From the NCBI GenBank assembly GCA_907164885.2, contig OU015490.1, positions 205,930,481-205,994,480 on the forward strand: DNA of 64,000 nt, in the 5' to 3' direction. The stretch comes from Dolomedes plantarius. Taxonomy: Eukaryota; Arthropoda; Arachnida; Araneae; Dolomedidae. Below are positions 1 through 10,500 of the stretch, piece by piece. The notes beneath the pieces are model-generated. The model saw nothing but the letters and a program-made list of their open reading frames with translations, made no database searches and was not told where the DNA came from. Numbering within the stretch: position 1 is the stretch's first letter; every line of letters starts with the position of its first letter. The position numbers and the translations under genes are program-made.

Positions 1-313
1 GCGCTCTTAAACCCGTATCACACTGAAGAATTTGGTGAAACTTTAAGCTTTTCGTCAAGCATTTCTCCTCGCGGAGTGTCTGTGAAGGGTTGCTGGAGTT
101 TGACAAACGGATTCGCAAACCGAAGCGGACGGGTTACCGTACCAATCCTGTTATCGACCATTAGGCTTTAGGCATAGCATACAAATTTCTTAGCGCATGT
201 ATTACGAATCGATTGCTCACTCGGACATAACCTATTCAAATCATGGCTCCATCCAATTTTATGAGCATATCATCTAAAAAAAACGATATGTGCTAAAATA
301 ATTTGCCTTACAG

Positions 314-2034
314 CAGCATTAATTGCAAGAAGAAAAAAATCTGAAAGAAAAATTTGGACAAGGGAATGGTTAAAAAAAAGAAATAAACTAGGATGTTATG
401 AGGATTTGATGAGGGAACTGGCACTTCAGGTAAGATATTTTCTTTCAAATTTTGCTAGAATTAATAAATTATTATAGAAATAATATTTATAGAATTATTA
501 TGCAGAATATTTGACCCTTCTTTAAGTCCCCTAAGAGAGGATTATTTCTTTTTCCCCCAACTGTTTGGTTTTAGTGAAATGTTTGAAAAGGTTGCTGTAA
601 TATCTTGCTCATAGAAATTTTCTATACATGAAATACAATTATGAAAAATTAAACATATCTTATTTTTTTAATACTAGGATACTGAAGGCTATAGAAGGTG
701 GATTAGGATGGATACAGCATCTTTTGAGTATTTGCTTGAAAAAGTATTACCTTTGATACAAAAAAGAAATACACAAATGAGACACAGTATTCCTCCTGGT
801 GAACGTTTGGCACTCACTCTCAGATATTTAGCTACAGGTAAAGATATAGACTTTTTATAAACATTGCTTTTTTTAAAAATCTTAATATTGATATTAAAGA
901 CTAGTACAAGATTATCATTATCATGATTTAATGAATATGATGGGCAGGACTGTAGAATATAAACACAGTTGCATACAATAAAGTATAAGTAGGATTAATT
1001 ATTTTAGGTAGTATAAATATGGTCGATACTAACATACACATGTACTTTTACATATTCTAGTGTATTTCGGTTTTAATACTTTGATTTATATAATATATAT
1101 TATGGCAATCTATTTTAATCAAATTTGTTGCTGATCGATAATTACCCCAGAAGTGACCAAGTTGGTCACACAAAATCTATAATCATGAAATTGACAAATG
1201 TATTTGCATTAAAATAAACATTTTATTATGTGGGTGCTTACTGTGCAAAAATTGAAAATATTATATTTGATAGTTAATTAATATAATGTAGTAGACTCTC
1301 TTTAATTCGCAAGCACCTATAATCCACACATCATAACAGATGTAAACATTGAAATTTGATGTTAAGTTTCAATACCAATCATTGACAATTCAATAGCTAG
1401 CATGTAAAAATATATATTGTGACATTTTTTTAAAAATCATTAATTGTATATTTAAATAAATTCAAATAAAATCATTGTACAATATTTATTATAATATTTC
1501 TGTTATTTTAATTTGTCATTAATTGTAAAAAAAAACTGTTGATTGGTTTTACTTACAATTTTCAAAACATAAACAATAGAATGACCTATAATCCACACTA
1601 GCATTGGTCCCAAGCTGTGTCGATTACAGAGAGCCTACTGTAATTAGATGTTAGATTTGGCATGTTAGGCACATTAGAAACTGATGTTTTATTGTTTATG
1701 TTTTCTGTACTATTCTGTTTTGAACAAAATTATTATGACAGATCTTTAGATGAAAAAATACACCTATGGATCATTAAAAGAGAATTGCAAAAATGTTTTT
1801 CTTTTAAGCATTACCTGTGTCTGATTCTTTACTGACAGTATTTATCTTTATTTTTCAGGTGAAACGTGGCAATCATTAAGTTTTCACTTTCGCATTGCTC
1901 AAAACACCATTTCTGGAATCTTGCCACTAGTATGCAAGGCAATTTTCATTGAATGCAAGGCTGACTTCAATAGAATGTGGAACCTGTTCCATGGCAAGAG
2001 CAAATGTGCAATTTACATTGAATTTAATTTTTAA
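314..2034 (+). pseudogene. HARBI1-like nuclease, 3'-truncated, at least three exons
   Basis: Three coding blocks are bounded by splice-like sites: 314-429 (after TTACAG, ending CAG|GTAAGA), 678-837 (after ACTAG, ending ACAG|GTAAAG) and 1859-2034 (after TTTTTCAG). Joined, they read through the N-terminal part of Harbinger nucleases: a basic start, W-x-REWL, then YRRWIRMDTASFEYLLEKVLP, GERLALTLRYLATG and TWQSLSFHFRIAQNTISGIL (a helix-turn-helix-like segment). After DFNRMWNLFHGKSK, where family members continue into the DDE domain (WNFPhxxGAxDGKH), the frame ends in TAA overlapping AATAAA. The whole catalytic domain is missing, so the product could bind DNA at most. The first exon is not identified. 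Confidence 0.75.
1289..1640. mobile_element. pogo-like MITE inside an intron of the Harbinger gene
   Basis: The ends are inverted copies: left TAGTAGACTCTCTTTAATTC, right reverse-complemented CAGTAGGCTCTCTGTAATCG. A second match inside each end is CCTATAATCCACAC. TA follows the right end at 1641-1642; the left flank is TG, one base changed. There is no coding capacity. It sits wholly within the 838-1858 intron, so it inserted after, or within, the Harbinger copy without damaging an exon. Confidence 0.55.
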
Positions 2035-2722
2035 TAAATGTACCTTGTTCAAAGTTAAGATTGAAAATTTTTTTGTTCTGTATAACTTGTAAATAATAAC
2101 TACACTGGTTTCAATTATGAAAACAGCATACGAAAACTTAGTCTCAAAAGAGGGGTTAGAACGACCATTATTATTTTTTGTTAGAACATAACTTTGCCAA
2201 GTACCAAAATAATTTGATTTCTTTTTTCTGTACCCATATAAATTGGGTTACCCATATGGATCTGATCTTTTGTGGTACAAATGGAAAGATTAGTTTCTAG
2301 CAACATTCTTAGCACAAAAAAGTGTGAAATAAAAAAAAATTCAGATAAATTACATTCAGATTTTAGTACAGCTCATATTCAAAATATTAGAATAATTACA
2401 TTACATAAAATACTAACACAATATTAAAAAAATGGACATCTACGAAAAGGTTAACTCTCAGATATATGAATAAATTTTGGAATAGTATCATAAATAAATA
2501 AATGGAAAATAATTTCTTATTACTTTTTCTCAGTTATTATAATTTTTTGAATCTGAGCTGTATGCTACTGCTATATATTTTTCAAATGCCAAAATACCTA
2601 TAAATACCAGTTATATGCAACATACCAGCTATTTGTAAAATTAAATTATGGTCAATGAAATCAATGAAATGAAACATGAAGTAAAAAATTTATTTAAAAA
2701 ATTATTTATTATTATTAAAAAA

Positions 2723-3075
2723 TTATTTATTATTCAAGTCTGCCATGCAATATTTATTGATAACACCTTGGATTTCAACTCTTGCCTTTTCTTTTAAGTT
2801 TACATCTTTTAAACTTTTAAATGTACATCTCAGATAATTAAAAAAGGCATCATCGACATTGTCTTTATCCTCATTTATAGATGCCATTAATTTCTTGACT
2901 TGCTCCAACGTGCTGGATATTTGCTTATCCACACTTTCCCCCCCTTTTTTTAGGGGGAATTAATGAAGTTTCCATCACTTTCCTTTTATTGGTCTGGGGG
3001 CTATTCATTACTGCATTTTCATTGACTGCAGTAACCGATTCTTGGGTAAATTCCCCAAATTCACTTTCTGTATCC
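2723..3075 (-). pseudogene. BESS-motif protein of the Harbinger element, last exon
   Basis: The minus strand encodes an acidic linker (DTESEFGEFTQESV..., beginning at a TTTTTTACAG acceptor near 3075), a basic PPKKRGG stretch and then a C-terminal segment DDAFFNYLRCTFKSLKDVNL followed by KEKARVEIQGVINKY. The last part matches the BESS motif, the protein-interaction tail of MADF-BESS factors and of the accessory protein encoded beside Harbinger nucleases. The two parts lie in different frames, separated at a run of seven G (plus-strand C) at 2938-2944. One G fewer would join them, so this is either a one-base insertion or a sequence error. Confidence 0.6.
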
Positions 3076-4131
3076 TGTAAAAAATAGACATTAAAATGGA
3101 ATATTGAAATGTAATAATAAATTAAAAAATGAGAGCTGTGATCAGGGTTCCAAAATATCGAAAATATCCGATATTTTGATATATATCCAATATTTTCAAA
3201 ATTGTCAACTTATTGCTGATGATAAATATTTACAGATTTAATACAACTTAAACACCAATACATATTACACATTATATATAAACTAATATAAAACATTATT
3301 CTAATATAAAATAGTACTTAATTTTATATATATAATTATAAATAAATTTTTTTTTTCTTTTTTTTAAAGCACTCGTAACAAAATTTTAAGTTAAACATTT
3401 TTCTCTTTCAAAACACAAATTATAAAACTCTCAAATTTTAAGAATGTTTTATTTCTTTAACAAAACTTTAAACACAAAATGAAATTTATTTATTTTTGTT
3501 CAAAAATTTAAACAAAAATGTAAGTGTTATTATTGTTGTTATTCAGTTGCATGTAAACTGAATGTTTACTATCATAAGTGATCCATAAGTTCGTAAATTT
3601 AGCTTACCATAAATACTAGTGTCAGTACAGTAAATCAATGCAACCACAATACTTAAAATCTTAGCATTAAAAATATCTCTTGCATTATTGAACAATAATG
3701 ATAAAGCAGGGTAGACTATTAATGGCTTTCAATACAATTAACTTTGTTAAATAAGAAGTTATTACTACATGATTAAAAATTCTGATTGATTGTTTTCCGA
3801 ATACAGAAAAAAAAATTGTAACTTGTTTCAGTACAATATCCTATGCACGAAGATTATTTCTGTTGACAAACATTGGCGAAGTTTGGCGATAAAAATGACA
3901 ATTGATATGAATCCATATCAATGATCCGAAAAGTTCCGAAAGATCCACAATTAAATAGAATTATTTTGAAATTATATCAAACGTGGCAATACTATAAATA
4001 ATTATTAAGTTGTTACGGATAAGAAATGTATAAAAGACATGCAAAATCTTACTTACCGCTAGTAAAAGAAGATTGGTAATGAGGCCATTTCTCACTCATT
4101 ATCTCCCCTCTCTCTTTACAAGTCAACCGCT

Positions 4132-4251
4132 TTAACGTCCTTTTCTTTTAATAGTATTGACTGTGGTTCCACAGATTTCACGAATTGTAACTTCGTCGAT
4201 GAAATAATTTAAAATTTCTTCTTTAGTCCACGGATCCGTGTTGGCGGCCAT
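4132..4251 (-). CDS. Possible first exon of the Harbinger accessory (MADF/Myb-like) protein
   Basis: A 39-codon minus-strand frame starts at ATG 4251 with MAANTDPWTKEEILNYFIDE and ends at TAA 4132. A tryptophan followed by K/E residues near the N-terminus is how MADF and Myb-like domains of Harbinger accessory proteins begin. Its position just inside the right end, divergent from the nuclease gene, is where that gene should start. The remainder of the domain is not found before the BESS exon, so an internal deletion is likely. Confidence 0.35.
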   Translation of the reverse strand: MAANTDPWTKEEILNYFIDEVTIREICGTTVNTIKRKGR

Positions 4252-4732
4252 ATTTTATTCCTTGCTCGATCGCGAGTCACGTGAGCCAAAAACCTGCCCT
4301 GCTATTGGACAATTATGTGCAACACAAGCTTTTCGTGAAACTTTTCCCATGTAGAATGGGAAAAGTTGCAGTTAAAGATTCATAGAAAAACACTCTATCA
4401 CACAGTATTTTAGTGCAACAGTTGCAGGTAAAACAGGTTTAGTGAAACAGTTGCGCTAAAAGCTTGTGCTAAATCTTTAGTGTGATACGGGCATAAGGTC
4501 ATTCTGGTTGCAGTTGTTTTCTTTCTTCGTATCACAATTAGGGTTGCCAACTTTTACTATGACGATTCCGGGACAAATAGCTCAAAACTGAACATCATCA
4601 TCATTATCAGTCAGCCATTACCTAGTTTTCTGAGGAAACATTTTATGTATGAAAAAATTAAAATACCGTTTTACTTTTTATTTATTTTTTATATTTTTTA
4701 TTTTAACTATTATAGAAACTTAATTTTATATA

Positions 4733-5885
4733 TATCTTATATATATATTTCTTCTGTCCGTGTGTATGTAACTGAACTCCTCCTAAACGACTGGACTGAT
4801 TTTAATGAAATTTTGTGTGTGCGATGAAGTTGATTCGAGAATGGTTTAGGTTCACAATTTGATCCGATAGAATATGTTTTTATATTTTTAATTAATTAAT
4901 AAAAAACCAACAATTTATAAGGGGATGCGTCCGGTAAATGGAAGCTGTTACAGTTTGTGAAATCACCCCTCTAGATAATGGCGTCCACGTTAGGTTTAGT
5001 TAGCGGACAGCGAGCGAAAAAATAAAAATAAATAAAATAAAAAAATTTCAAGTCATATATTAAATCAGAATAATAAATGAAAATAATAATCTCTCAAGTC
5101 AGATTTTATACTCTAAAATGGATCAGATCCAACGGCATATTGATACACTCGACACGCGATGGAAAATTCGAATCAACCACCTTAAGTGACAAGAGATGTT
5201 TTTTAATCGCTACTCCAATCCTCCTCGCCTATATCTTTGTGTCTATTGAAGAGCTAAAGACTAAGCTTCTATCCTGCTAACTTATTTCTGACTAAAAACT
5301 CCTCTGACATGTATAATCACCAGCCCACAACAACTTTCCAATAGCGAATATGTTTCACTTTACTCACTAGAACACCATGTTATCGTGGCGCATTCGGAAG
5401 GTCGCCAATTTGGAAAGTACCATGCTCTCGACCCGGGTTCGAATCCAGAGTTGTCTAAATTTTGCTAGATCAGTTATTTCAGATTTTTTTTAAAGCTTTT
5501 TTATTTCAGCTTTTATTTTATTATTTTTTTAATTATTTAATTATTATTTTATTTTATTTTATTATTTTTTTATTTTAATTTTTAAAAATTATTATTTTTA
5601 AAAATTATTTTTATTTATTTTTATTTTTTTCAGCTTTTTATGACGAAATACCGAATATAGCTGAAATCTGGGGAGTTTATTATACATTTAGGCATTTTTA
5701 ATTGGGTTTTCATATTATTAATATGTATAACATTTCGTATGCCTTTTTTTCTATGTTATTTAAACTGTGTTAATTTTTAAATTGATTTTGGTTAACAAAC
5801 ATTCTTAAAATCCCGGGCATCGCCGGGAACTTCAGCTAGAATTACAACGTTTCAACAGGACAACGTCTGTCGGGTCCGCTAGTAT
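4733..5885 (+). repeat. Dispersed repeat with a Helitron-like 3' end
   Basis: The left part (from 4747, CTTCTGTCCGTGTG, then GACTGGACTGATTTTAATG and AAATTTTGTGTGTG) has a phrase common in arthropod dispersed repeats. The right end holds a small hairpin CCCGGGCATCGCCGGG at about 5813, followed after eleven bases by CTAG, then a second GGAC...GTCC stem followed by GCTAGT, then TA repeats. A hairpin just before CTAG/T is the form of Helitron ends. There is no helicase coding region. An RTE-type LINE tail is the main alternative. The middle (5508-5640) is T/A low-complexity sequence. Confidence 0.35.
5383..5456 (+). other. tRNA-like segment (SINE head or tRNA relic)
   Basis: A perfect B-box core, GGGTTCGAATCC, lies at about 5433, preceded by a weak A-box-like GTGGCGCATTCGGAAGG. 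The outer ends do not pair as an acceptor stem, so this is not a working tRNA. It differs in sequence from the common SINE of this window. Confidence 0.35.
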
Positions 5886-5901
5886 ATATATATTTTTTAT
5901 A

Positions 5902-7314
5902 CACTCATGGACAAAAAAATTAGCGCACCAAGAAGGAGTCGTCAAAATGAAACAAAATTTTACATACGTAATGACTACTTTGATGTAAGTAAATGATAAG
6001 AAAATCAAAGAAAAAGAATAATTTGTTTCAGAGAAAAAGGCAAAAGAACGGAGGTGTTAATATTCCGTTGGACCCCCTCTAGCGCGAATGCACGATGCGA
6101 TACGATCGGGCATTGAGTCATACAAGTTCTATATGATGTCTTGAGACATTTCATTCCATATTTGCTGTAACCTTGCCTCTAGTTCGTTCAAACTCGTGGG
6201 ATGCCCAACTCGTCGTCCCAAATTATCCCAGATATGCTCGATTGGAGACAAATCTGGGGATCGGGCAGGCCAAGGAAGGGTAGTAACAGTGCGGAGACAG
6301 TCTTGTGACACCCTTGCCGTATGAGGCCGAGCATTGTCTTGTTGAAAAATGGCTCCTGGGAGCCGTTGCATGAGTGGCAACACATGTGGTTGCAGGATTT
6401 CATGAACATACCGCTGGTGTGTCATGGTGCCACGGAACAATACTAGGGGTGACCATGTATTGTAAGCAATGGCACCCCATACCATCACACCAGCGGTGGG
6501 AGCGATGTGTCGCTGTGCTGCAAAGACAGGATTGAAGCGTTCACCACGGGCTCTCCACACAAGAACACGATTGTCATCACTGCCGAGATGGAATCTAGAT
6601 TCGTCGCTAAAGACGACCTGGTTCCATTCCGCTGCAGTCCAGTTTCCTTGTGCGCGGCAAAACTCCAAACGGAGGCGTCGATGGGTGGGCGTCAAGGGCA
6701 GCACCCGTAAAGAGCGCCGCGATACCAACTGTCCTTCAGCAAGGCTCCTTCGTATGGTTCGAGAAGACACAGAGGCCCCTAGTGAAGGTGCTACCTGTGC
6801 CTCGATGGCGGCCGATGAAGCAGTTGGCTGTACGAGTGCATTTCTTACGATGTGGCGGTCTTCTCGACGACTGTTCTATCGAGGGCGACCTGAGCCTGGT
6901 CTTCGTGTACATGACATCTCTCGGGTCCACTGGTCCCAACACCTCCTCACAACAGAATCAGAGCGGCCTAATTGACGAGCTACTCGCCTAGCTGACCACC
7001 CAGCTTCCATCATCCCGACGATTCTCCCCCTCTCAAACTGCGACAACTGCTTATATTGTCTTCGACCACGGCGTAATGGCATGTCTATCTCAGCTCTTCC
7101 TTTGTAAATGATTCAGCCCACTCAAACAAGCTTTGGTTACCTGTTTTATACTCCACAGAGTTTGATGTTCAACGCCCTCTACCGGCTATACGTAATGCGC
7201 AATTACGCTGCATTTCTAATCATTTGCATATCTCCCCGACATGTACCTTCATTGGAAGTTTCGTTACGATCCCGCAATTATTTCTTGGTGCGCTCATTTT
7301 TTTGTCCATGAGTG
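5902..7314 (-). mobile_element. Tc1/mariner-type transposon A
   Basis: Inverted ends CACTCATGGACAAAAAAAT, then AGCGCACCAAGAA, match between 5902 onward and the reverse complement of 7314 backward. TA dinucleotides flank both sides (5900-5901 and 7315-7316). The element is 1,413 bp and holds one transposase frame on the minus strand. It inserted directly after the TA-rich tail of the preceding repeat. Confidence 0.92.
6129..7082 (-). pseudogene. Tc1-like transposase A, one in-frame stop
   Basis: ATG 7082 to the stop at 6129 is one continuous frame of 317 codons broken only by TAG at 6878-6876 (codon 69). N-terminus: a helix-turn-helix, QLSQFERGRIVGMMEAGWSA then RRVARQLGRSDSVVRR, followed by a GRPR-type motif typical of Tc1 transposases; the stop comes straight after it. 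Catalytic signatures are present: VVFSDESRF (first Asp), FQQDNARPH (second Asp) and SPDLSPIEHIWD (Glu). I count 32 residues between the second Asp and the Glu, against 34 in classical Tc1. The length and all catalytic residues look normal. Plus-strand frames across this region are shadows. Confidence 0.9.
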
Positions 7315-7316
7315 TA

Positions 7317-7753
7317 ATAAGAAAAATTAGAAAAAATAACTACTAAAAATAAAAAATAAAAAAATTAAATTAAAAACTTAAGTAAAAATAAAAATAAGAT
7401 AAAAAATTACTCTTAGTAATAATAATAAAAAACTAAATTAATAAAAGTTTAATAGTCCTAAAACACAGTATCCATAGTAGGTCAGTTTCTGTGTTTTCTT
7501 AATCTCCGTGGTTGCAAGTTTTGTGACGGCAGTCATCTTGCGGTAACTTATTCTTAACTTCCACTCTGTCTAGTGCCAGGCTTGGTATTCTATGGTTAAG
7601 TAACTCTTTATTCAGTTCTACAGGTTTTCAATTATTGTACGGTGTCTGAGTATGTTTATTTTATAGATCATACTTATCTGAAAAAATCCATTGGTTTTCA
7701 GACAGTAGTGACACCGCTGAAGATGAAATATTGTCTAAAACCTCTTTCAACTT

Positions 7754-7756
<3 letters not shown>
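7317..7756. other. AT-rich spacer, nothing recognised
   Basis: A/T-rich sequence between transposon A and the TA microsatellite. No repeat end or coding frame that I can support. Confidence 0.5.

Positions 7757-7814
<58 letters not shown>
7757..7814. repeat. (TA)n microsatellite
   Basis: About 29 uninterrupted TA units, ending exactly where the pogo element starts. Confidence 0.95.
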
Positions 7815-7817
<3 letters not shown>

Positions 7818-9519
7818 TGGTACCTCCCTTAACGGACACTCCAGAATAGCGGACACCTCTAATTAACGGACATTTTTACGAGTCCCAGTCCCTTTATATA
7901 GGACATTCCATGTTATTCCCTCTGGATAGCGGACACTCCGAATAGCGGACAGATATTGTTGAAAAAGTTTCAATTATTTTGGCAAACATTTCAAAATTTT
8001 TGCAACAATCAAGCTAAAAATATATAATTATACGTCTTTACAATGAAGTTTCAAATAGATGGCTGGAAAAATTCCGGACACGTCACAATATATCTTTTAA
8101 ACAGATTTGTGGCGAAGATAAATCTGTAAATTCAAATGAATTAACAGGTTGGATTGGAAAGCTTAAATTTTTGTCTAAATGATATGATGACAGAGATACT
8201 TTCAATGCCGATGAGACTGGCTTCTTTTACCGCGTTCTTCTGAACAAGACCCCATGTTTTAAGGGTGAAATATTTAATGGCGAGAAAATTTCAAAAGAGC
8301 CAATCACTCTTTTGCTGTGTTGCAACATGCTGGGAGGCTTCGAAACTCCAGTTGTGATTGGAAAATTTAAGAAGTCTAGATGTTTCAAGAACATTGATTT
8401 ACGAAAACTTAGTGTTTTGTGGAAGTCAAATAAGAAAGCGTGGATGACCACTTAGATAATACACACTTGGTTGGTGGAGTTAGACAACAAAATGAAAAAG
8501 CAAACGAGAAAAATCATTCTGTTCATGGACAATGCTACTTCCCATCCTGATGATTTAAAGCTCTAAAATGTTAATTTAGTTTTCTTGCCTACTAACACCA
8601 CTTCGATGCTACAGCCACTTGTTCAGGTAATTATCCGCAGCTTTCAAGTACGATACAGAAAGCTGCTTCTGAGACATGTCCTTTCACAGATTATCTTCTG
8701 CAAATCCAGCGAAGAATTGGCAAAATCGGTATTTGTTTTGAATGTAATTTCCTGGACTACGTCAGCCCTTAAAAAGGTGGAGCCTGGGTGCGTTCTAAAA
8801 TGTTTTAAGAACGAGGGATTTTTGAGTACAAGCGAAGTGGCAACTGACAGTACTACTGAAAAAAAGTGAAAAATAATTTTCGGATCTAGTAGCCAATTTG
8901 GATTCAAATGTCAGCATTGAAGAGTATGTCAAGATCGACGACGATTTATCCATTGAGGAAGAAAACCTGTATGTTTCCAATTTCATTCATCGGGACACCA
9001 CTGAAGCACTGGCCATTTCTGAGGATGATGATGAGGAATCGCCAAAGGAAGACCTGAAAATCAAAGATAATTCGGAAGCACTGAAATACCACGAACAATT
9101 CAAGCAGTTCTTTTTGAACAATGAAGATTCAGAGGATTAGCAAAGCTAAATCCTATGAAGATTCACCTTGTAAAACAGGTTTACTGTGTAAGAAAGAAAA
9201 ATCAAACTTTGTTAACAGATTTTTTCAGTAGTAATTAAAATAATTTAACTCCTATATTATTGTATTTTGGGATTATTTAATGCAAGATAAAAGGATTAGC
9301 ACAGAATTAAAAGGTAAAATAGTAAATAGTTTTTCTTTAAATACCTAATTAATTTTTCCCTTTTAATTAAAATTGCAGCCGTAATTTTCAATCAAATCTC
9401 AAACAGAAGTGCAAAAACTTTTTTTTTATAAAAAGGTTGTCCTCCCTAATAGCGGACACCTCCTAATAACGGACAAAACTTTTGGTCCCGTGACTGTCCG
9501 CTTTTCGGAGGTACCACTG
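7815..9519 (+). mobile_element. pogo/Tigger-type transposon A
   Basis: The left end CAGTGGTACCTCCCTTAACG matches the reverse complement of the right end, CAGTGGTACCTCCGAAAAGC. Internal copies of an AxCGGACA motif repeat several times near both ends (7830-7950 and 9440-9505) and are probably transposase-binding sites. TA flanks both sides (7813-7814, 9520-9521). The 1,705-bp element carries a decayed transposase on the plus strand. Confidence 0.9.
8054..9139 (+). pseudogene. Tigger-type DDE transposase, decayed
   Basis: Pieces in three frames follow the family order: RWLEKFRTRHNISFKQICGE (end of the CENP-B-type DNA-binding region), NADETGFFYR (first Asp), a core with KTPCFKGE and LLLCCNMLGGFETPVVIGK, then LFMDNATSH (second Asp), VFLPTNTTSMLQPLVQVIIR, and a C-terminal acidic tail (8898-9139). 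In working relatives the last motif is QPLDQG; here the third catalytic Asp is Val, so the protein could not catalyse transposition even if the frames were mended. Stops interrupt at about 8178, 8453 and 8565, with a frameshift near 8869. The N-terminal psq/CENP-B start is missing. Confidence 0.85.
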
Positions 9520-9529
9520 TATATATATA

Positions 9530-10186
9530 TAGATAGATAGAGATATAGACAGATAGAGAAATGTGAAACATTATTTCACACACAAAAACATATTTATTAA
9601 GTCAATCGCATTCGCTATTGCATATTTAGAAGCGAGATCACGGGCTTTCTACCATGGATTCTCGCGCGTCTTCTGAATACAGTAAATAAAAAAAAACGAA
9701 ATTATACCTCACTTCCAACCCCAAATTCCTACAGTGGATAATTCCTGTGGTCCGAATTGTTATTCGGTCGGCAAATACCAAAGCACACTTTTACTAATAT
9801 GGCAGTCAATATCTTCTGTAAAACAGCTAGGCTTTCTATTTTCTCATGGGACTCTTTCAACTCACACTTCACCTGAGGGTAAATAGAAAAAAATTGAAAA
9901 AATTAAGGATATTGATGAACTTAGCATATGTTCAAACAAGCTATGCACTAAAATTAATTTAGGGATTGAGTAATAGTGTTTTGGGATATGACTACTTTGT
10001 TGATCTTCGGTACCAGATTCTGAGTATCTTAACCGGGGGCTTTTGAAGACGCTCTAAATTTTCCTACAACAGTAGATTACCTTCAATTTAATCGTTTTGT
10101 AGCAAAACTATTGATTCTGAACTCAATATCCTAACAACCAATGGTTCAGAGTCTTTGTATTATCCGTTTGCCAGAACATCAAAGTA
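9530..10186. other. Short GATA repeat then unassigned sequence
   Basis: 9530-9560 is an imperfect (GATA)n/(GACA) repeat just outside the pogo end. The rest is A/T-rich with no supported gene. Confidence 0.5.
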
Positions 10187-10373
10187 AGGGCCTGATCACA
10201 TAGGACTACGCTAGATGGTGCGTTAAATTATTGAAATATATTTAACCAACAATTAACAAACGTCCAAACGATTAGCAACGGAATTTTTAACTCTTATGTT
10301 TGTTTTTTCTCCCGACTCAGCGCCATCTTTCCTTTTACGCTTCCGCTACCAGACTCCTATGTGAACAGGCCCT
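10187..10373. mobile_element. 187-bp MITE
   Basis: The ends are inverted: AGGGCCTGATCACATAGGA on the left, and AGGGCCTGTTCACATAGGAG from the right reverse-complemented. A second inverted match lies further in (GATGG..GCG and CGCCATC). There is no coding capacity. No convincing target duplication is visible, so the superfamily is open (hAT-like ends are possible). Confidence 0.6.
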
Positions 10374-10500
10374 CAGAATCCTGACCAAAGGATCAACCAT
10401 TTCAGAGGGAAAAAATCACAAGGCAATCTATTCTTTACAACTGTATTTTCATAAAAAATGAATACTTTATTATAGCTGGTATACTTTATGATAACCCTTT

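Larger units (their letters stand above)
11..4493 (+). mobile_element. Harbinger/PIF-type DNA transposon
   Basis: The two ends are inverted copies: the left reads CCCGTATCACACTGAAGA, and the right, reverse-complemented, CCCGTATCACACTAAAGA, followed on both sides by an AAGCTTTT block. A TAA triplet flanks each side (8-10 and 4494-4496), matching the 3-bp target duplication of Harbinger elements; the left end is one base shorter than the right. The interior carries a HARBI1-like nuclease gene on the plus strand and a BESS-motif protein on the minus strand, the usual two-gene content of this superfamily. The nuclease has lost its catalytic domain, so this copy is not autonomous. A hairpin (CTTTTCCCAT, loop, AATGGGAAAAG) lies near 4338-4366. 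Confidence 0.82.

Noticed and set aside
6469..6991. Overlapping plus-strand frames of 67-168 codons
   Set aside because: Antisense shadows of Tc1-like transposase A.
7642..7866. 74-codon plus-strand frame
   Set aside because: Half of it is the TA microsatellite and it runs into the pogo end.
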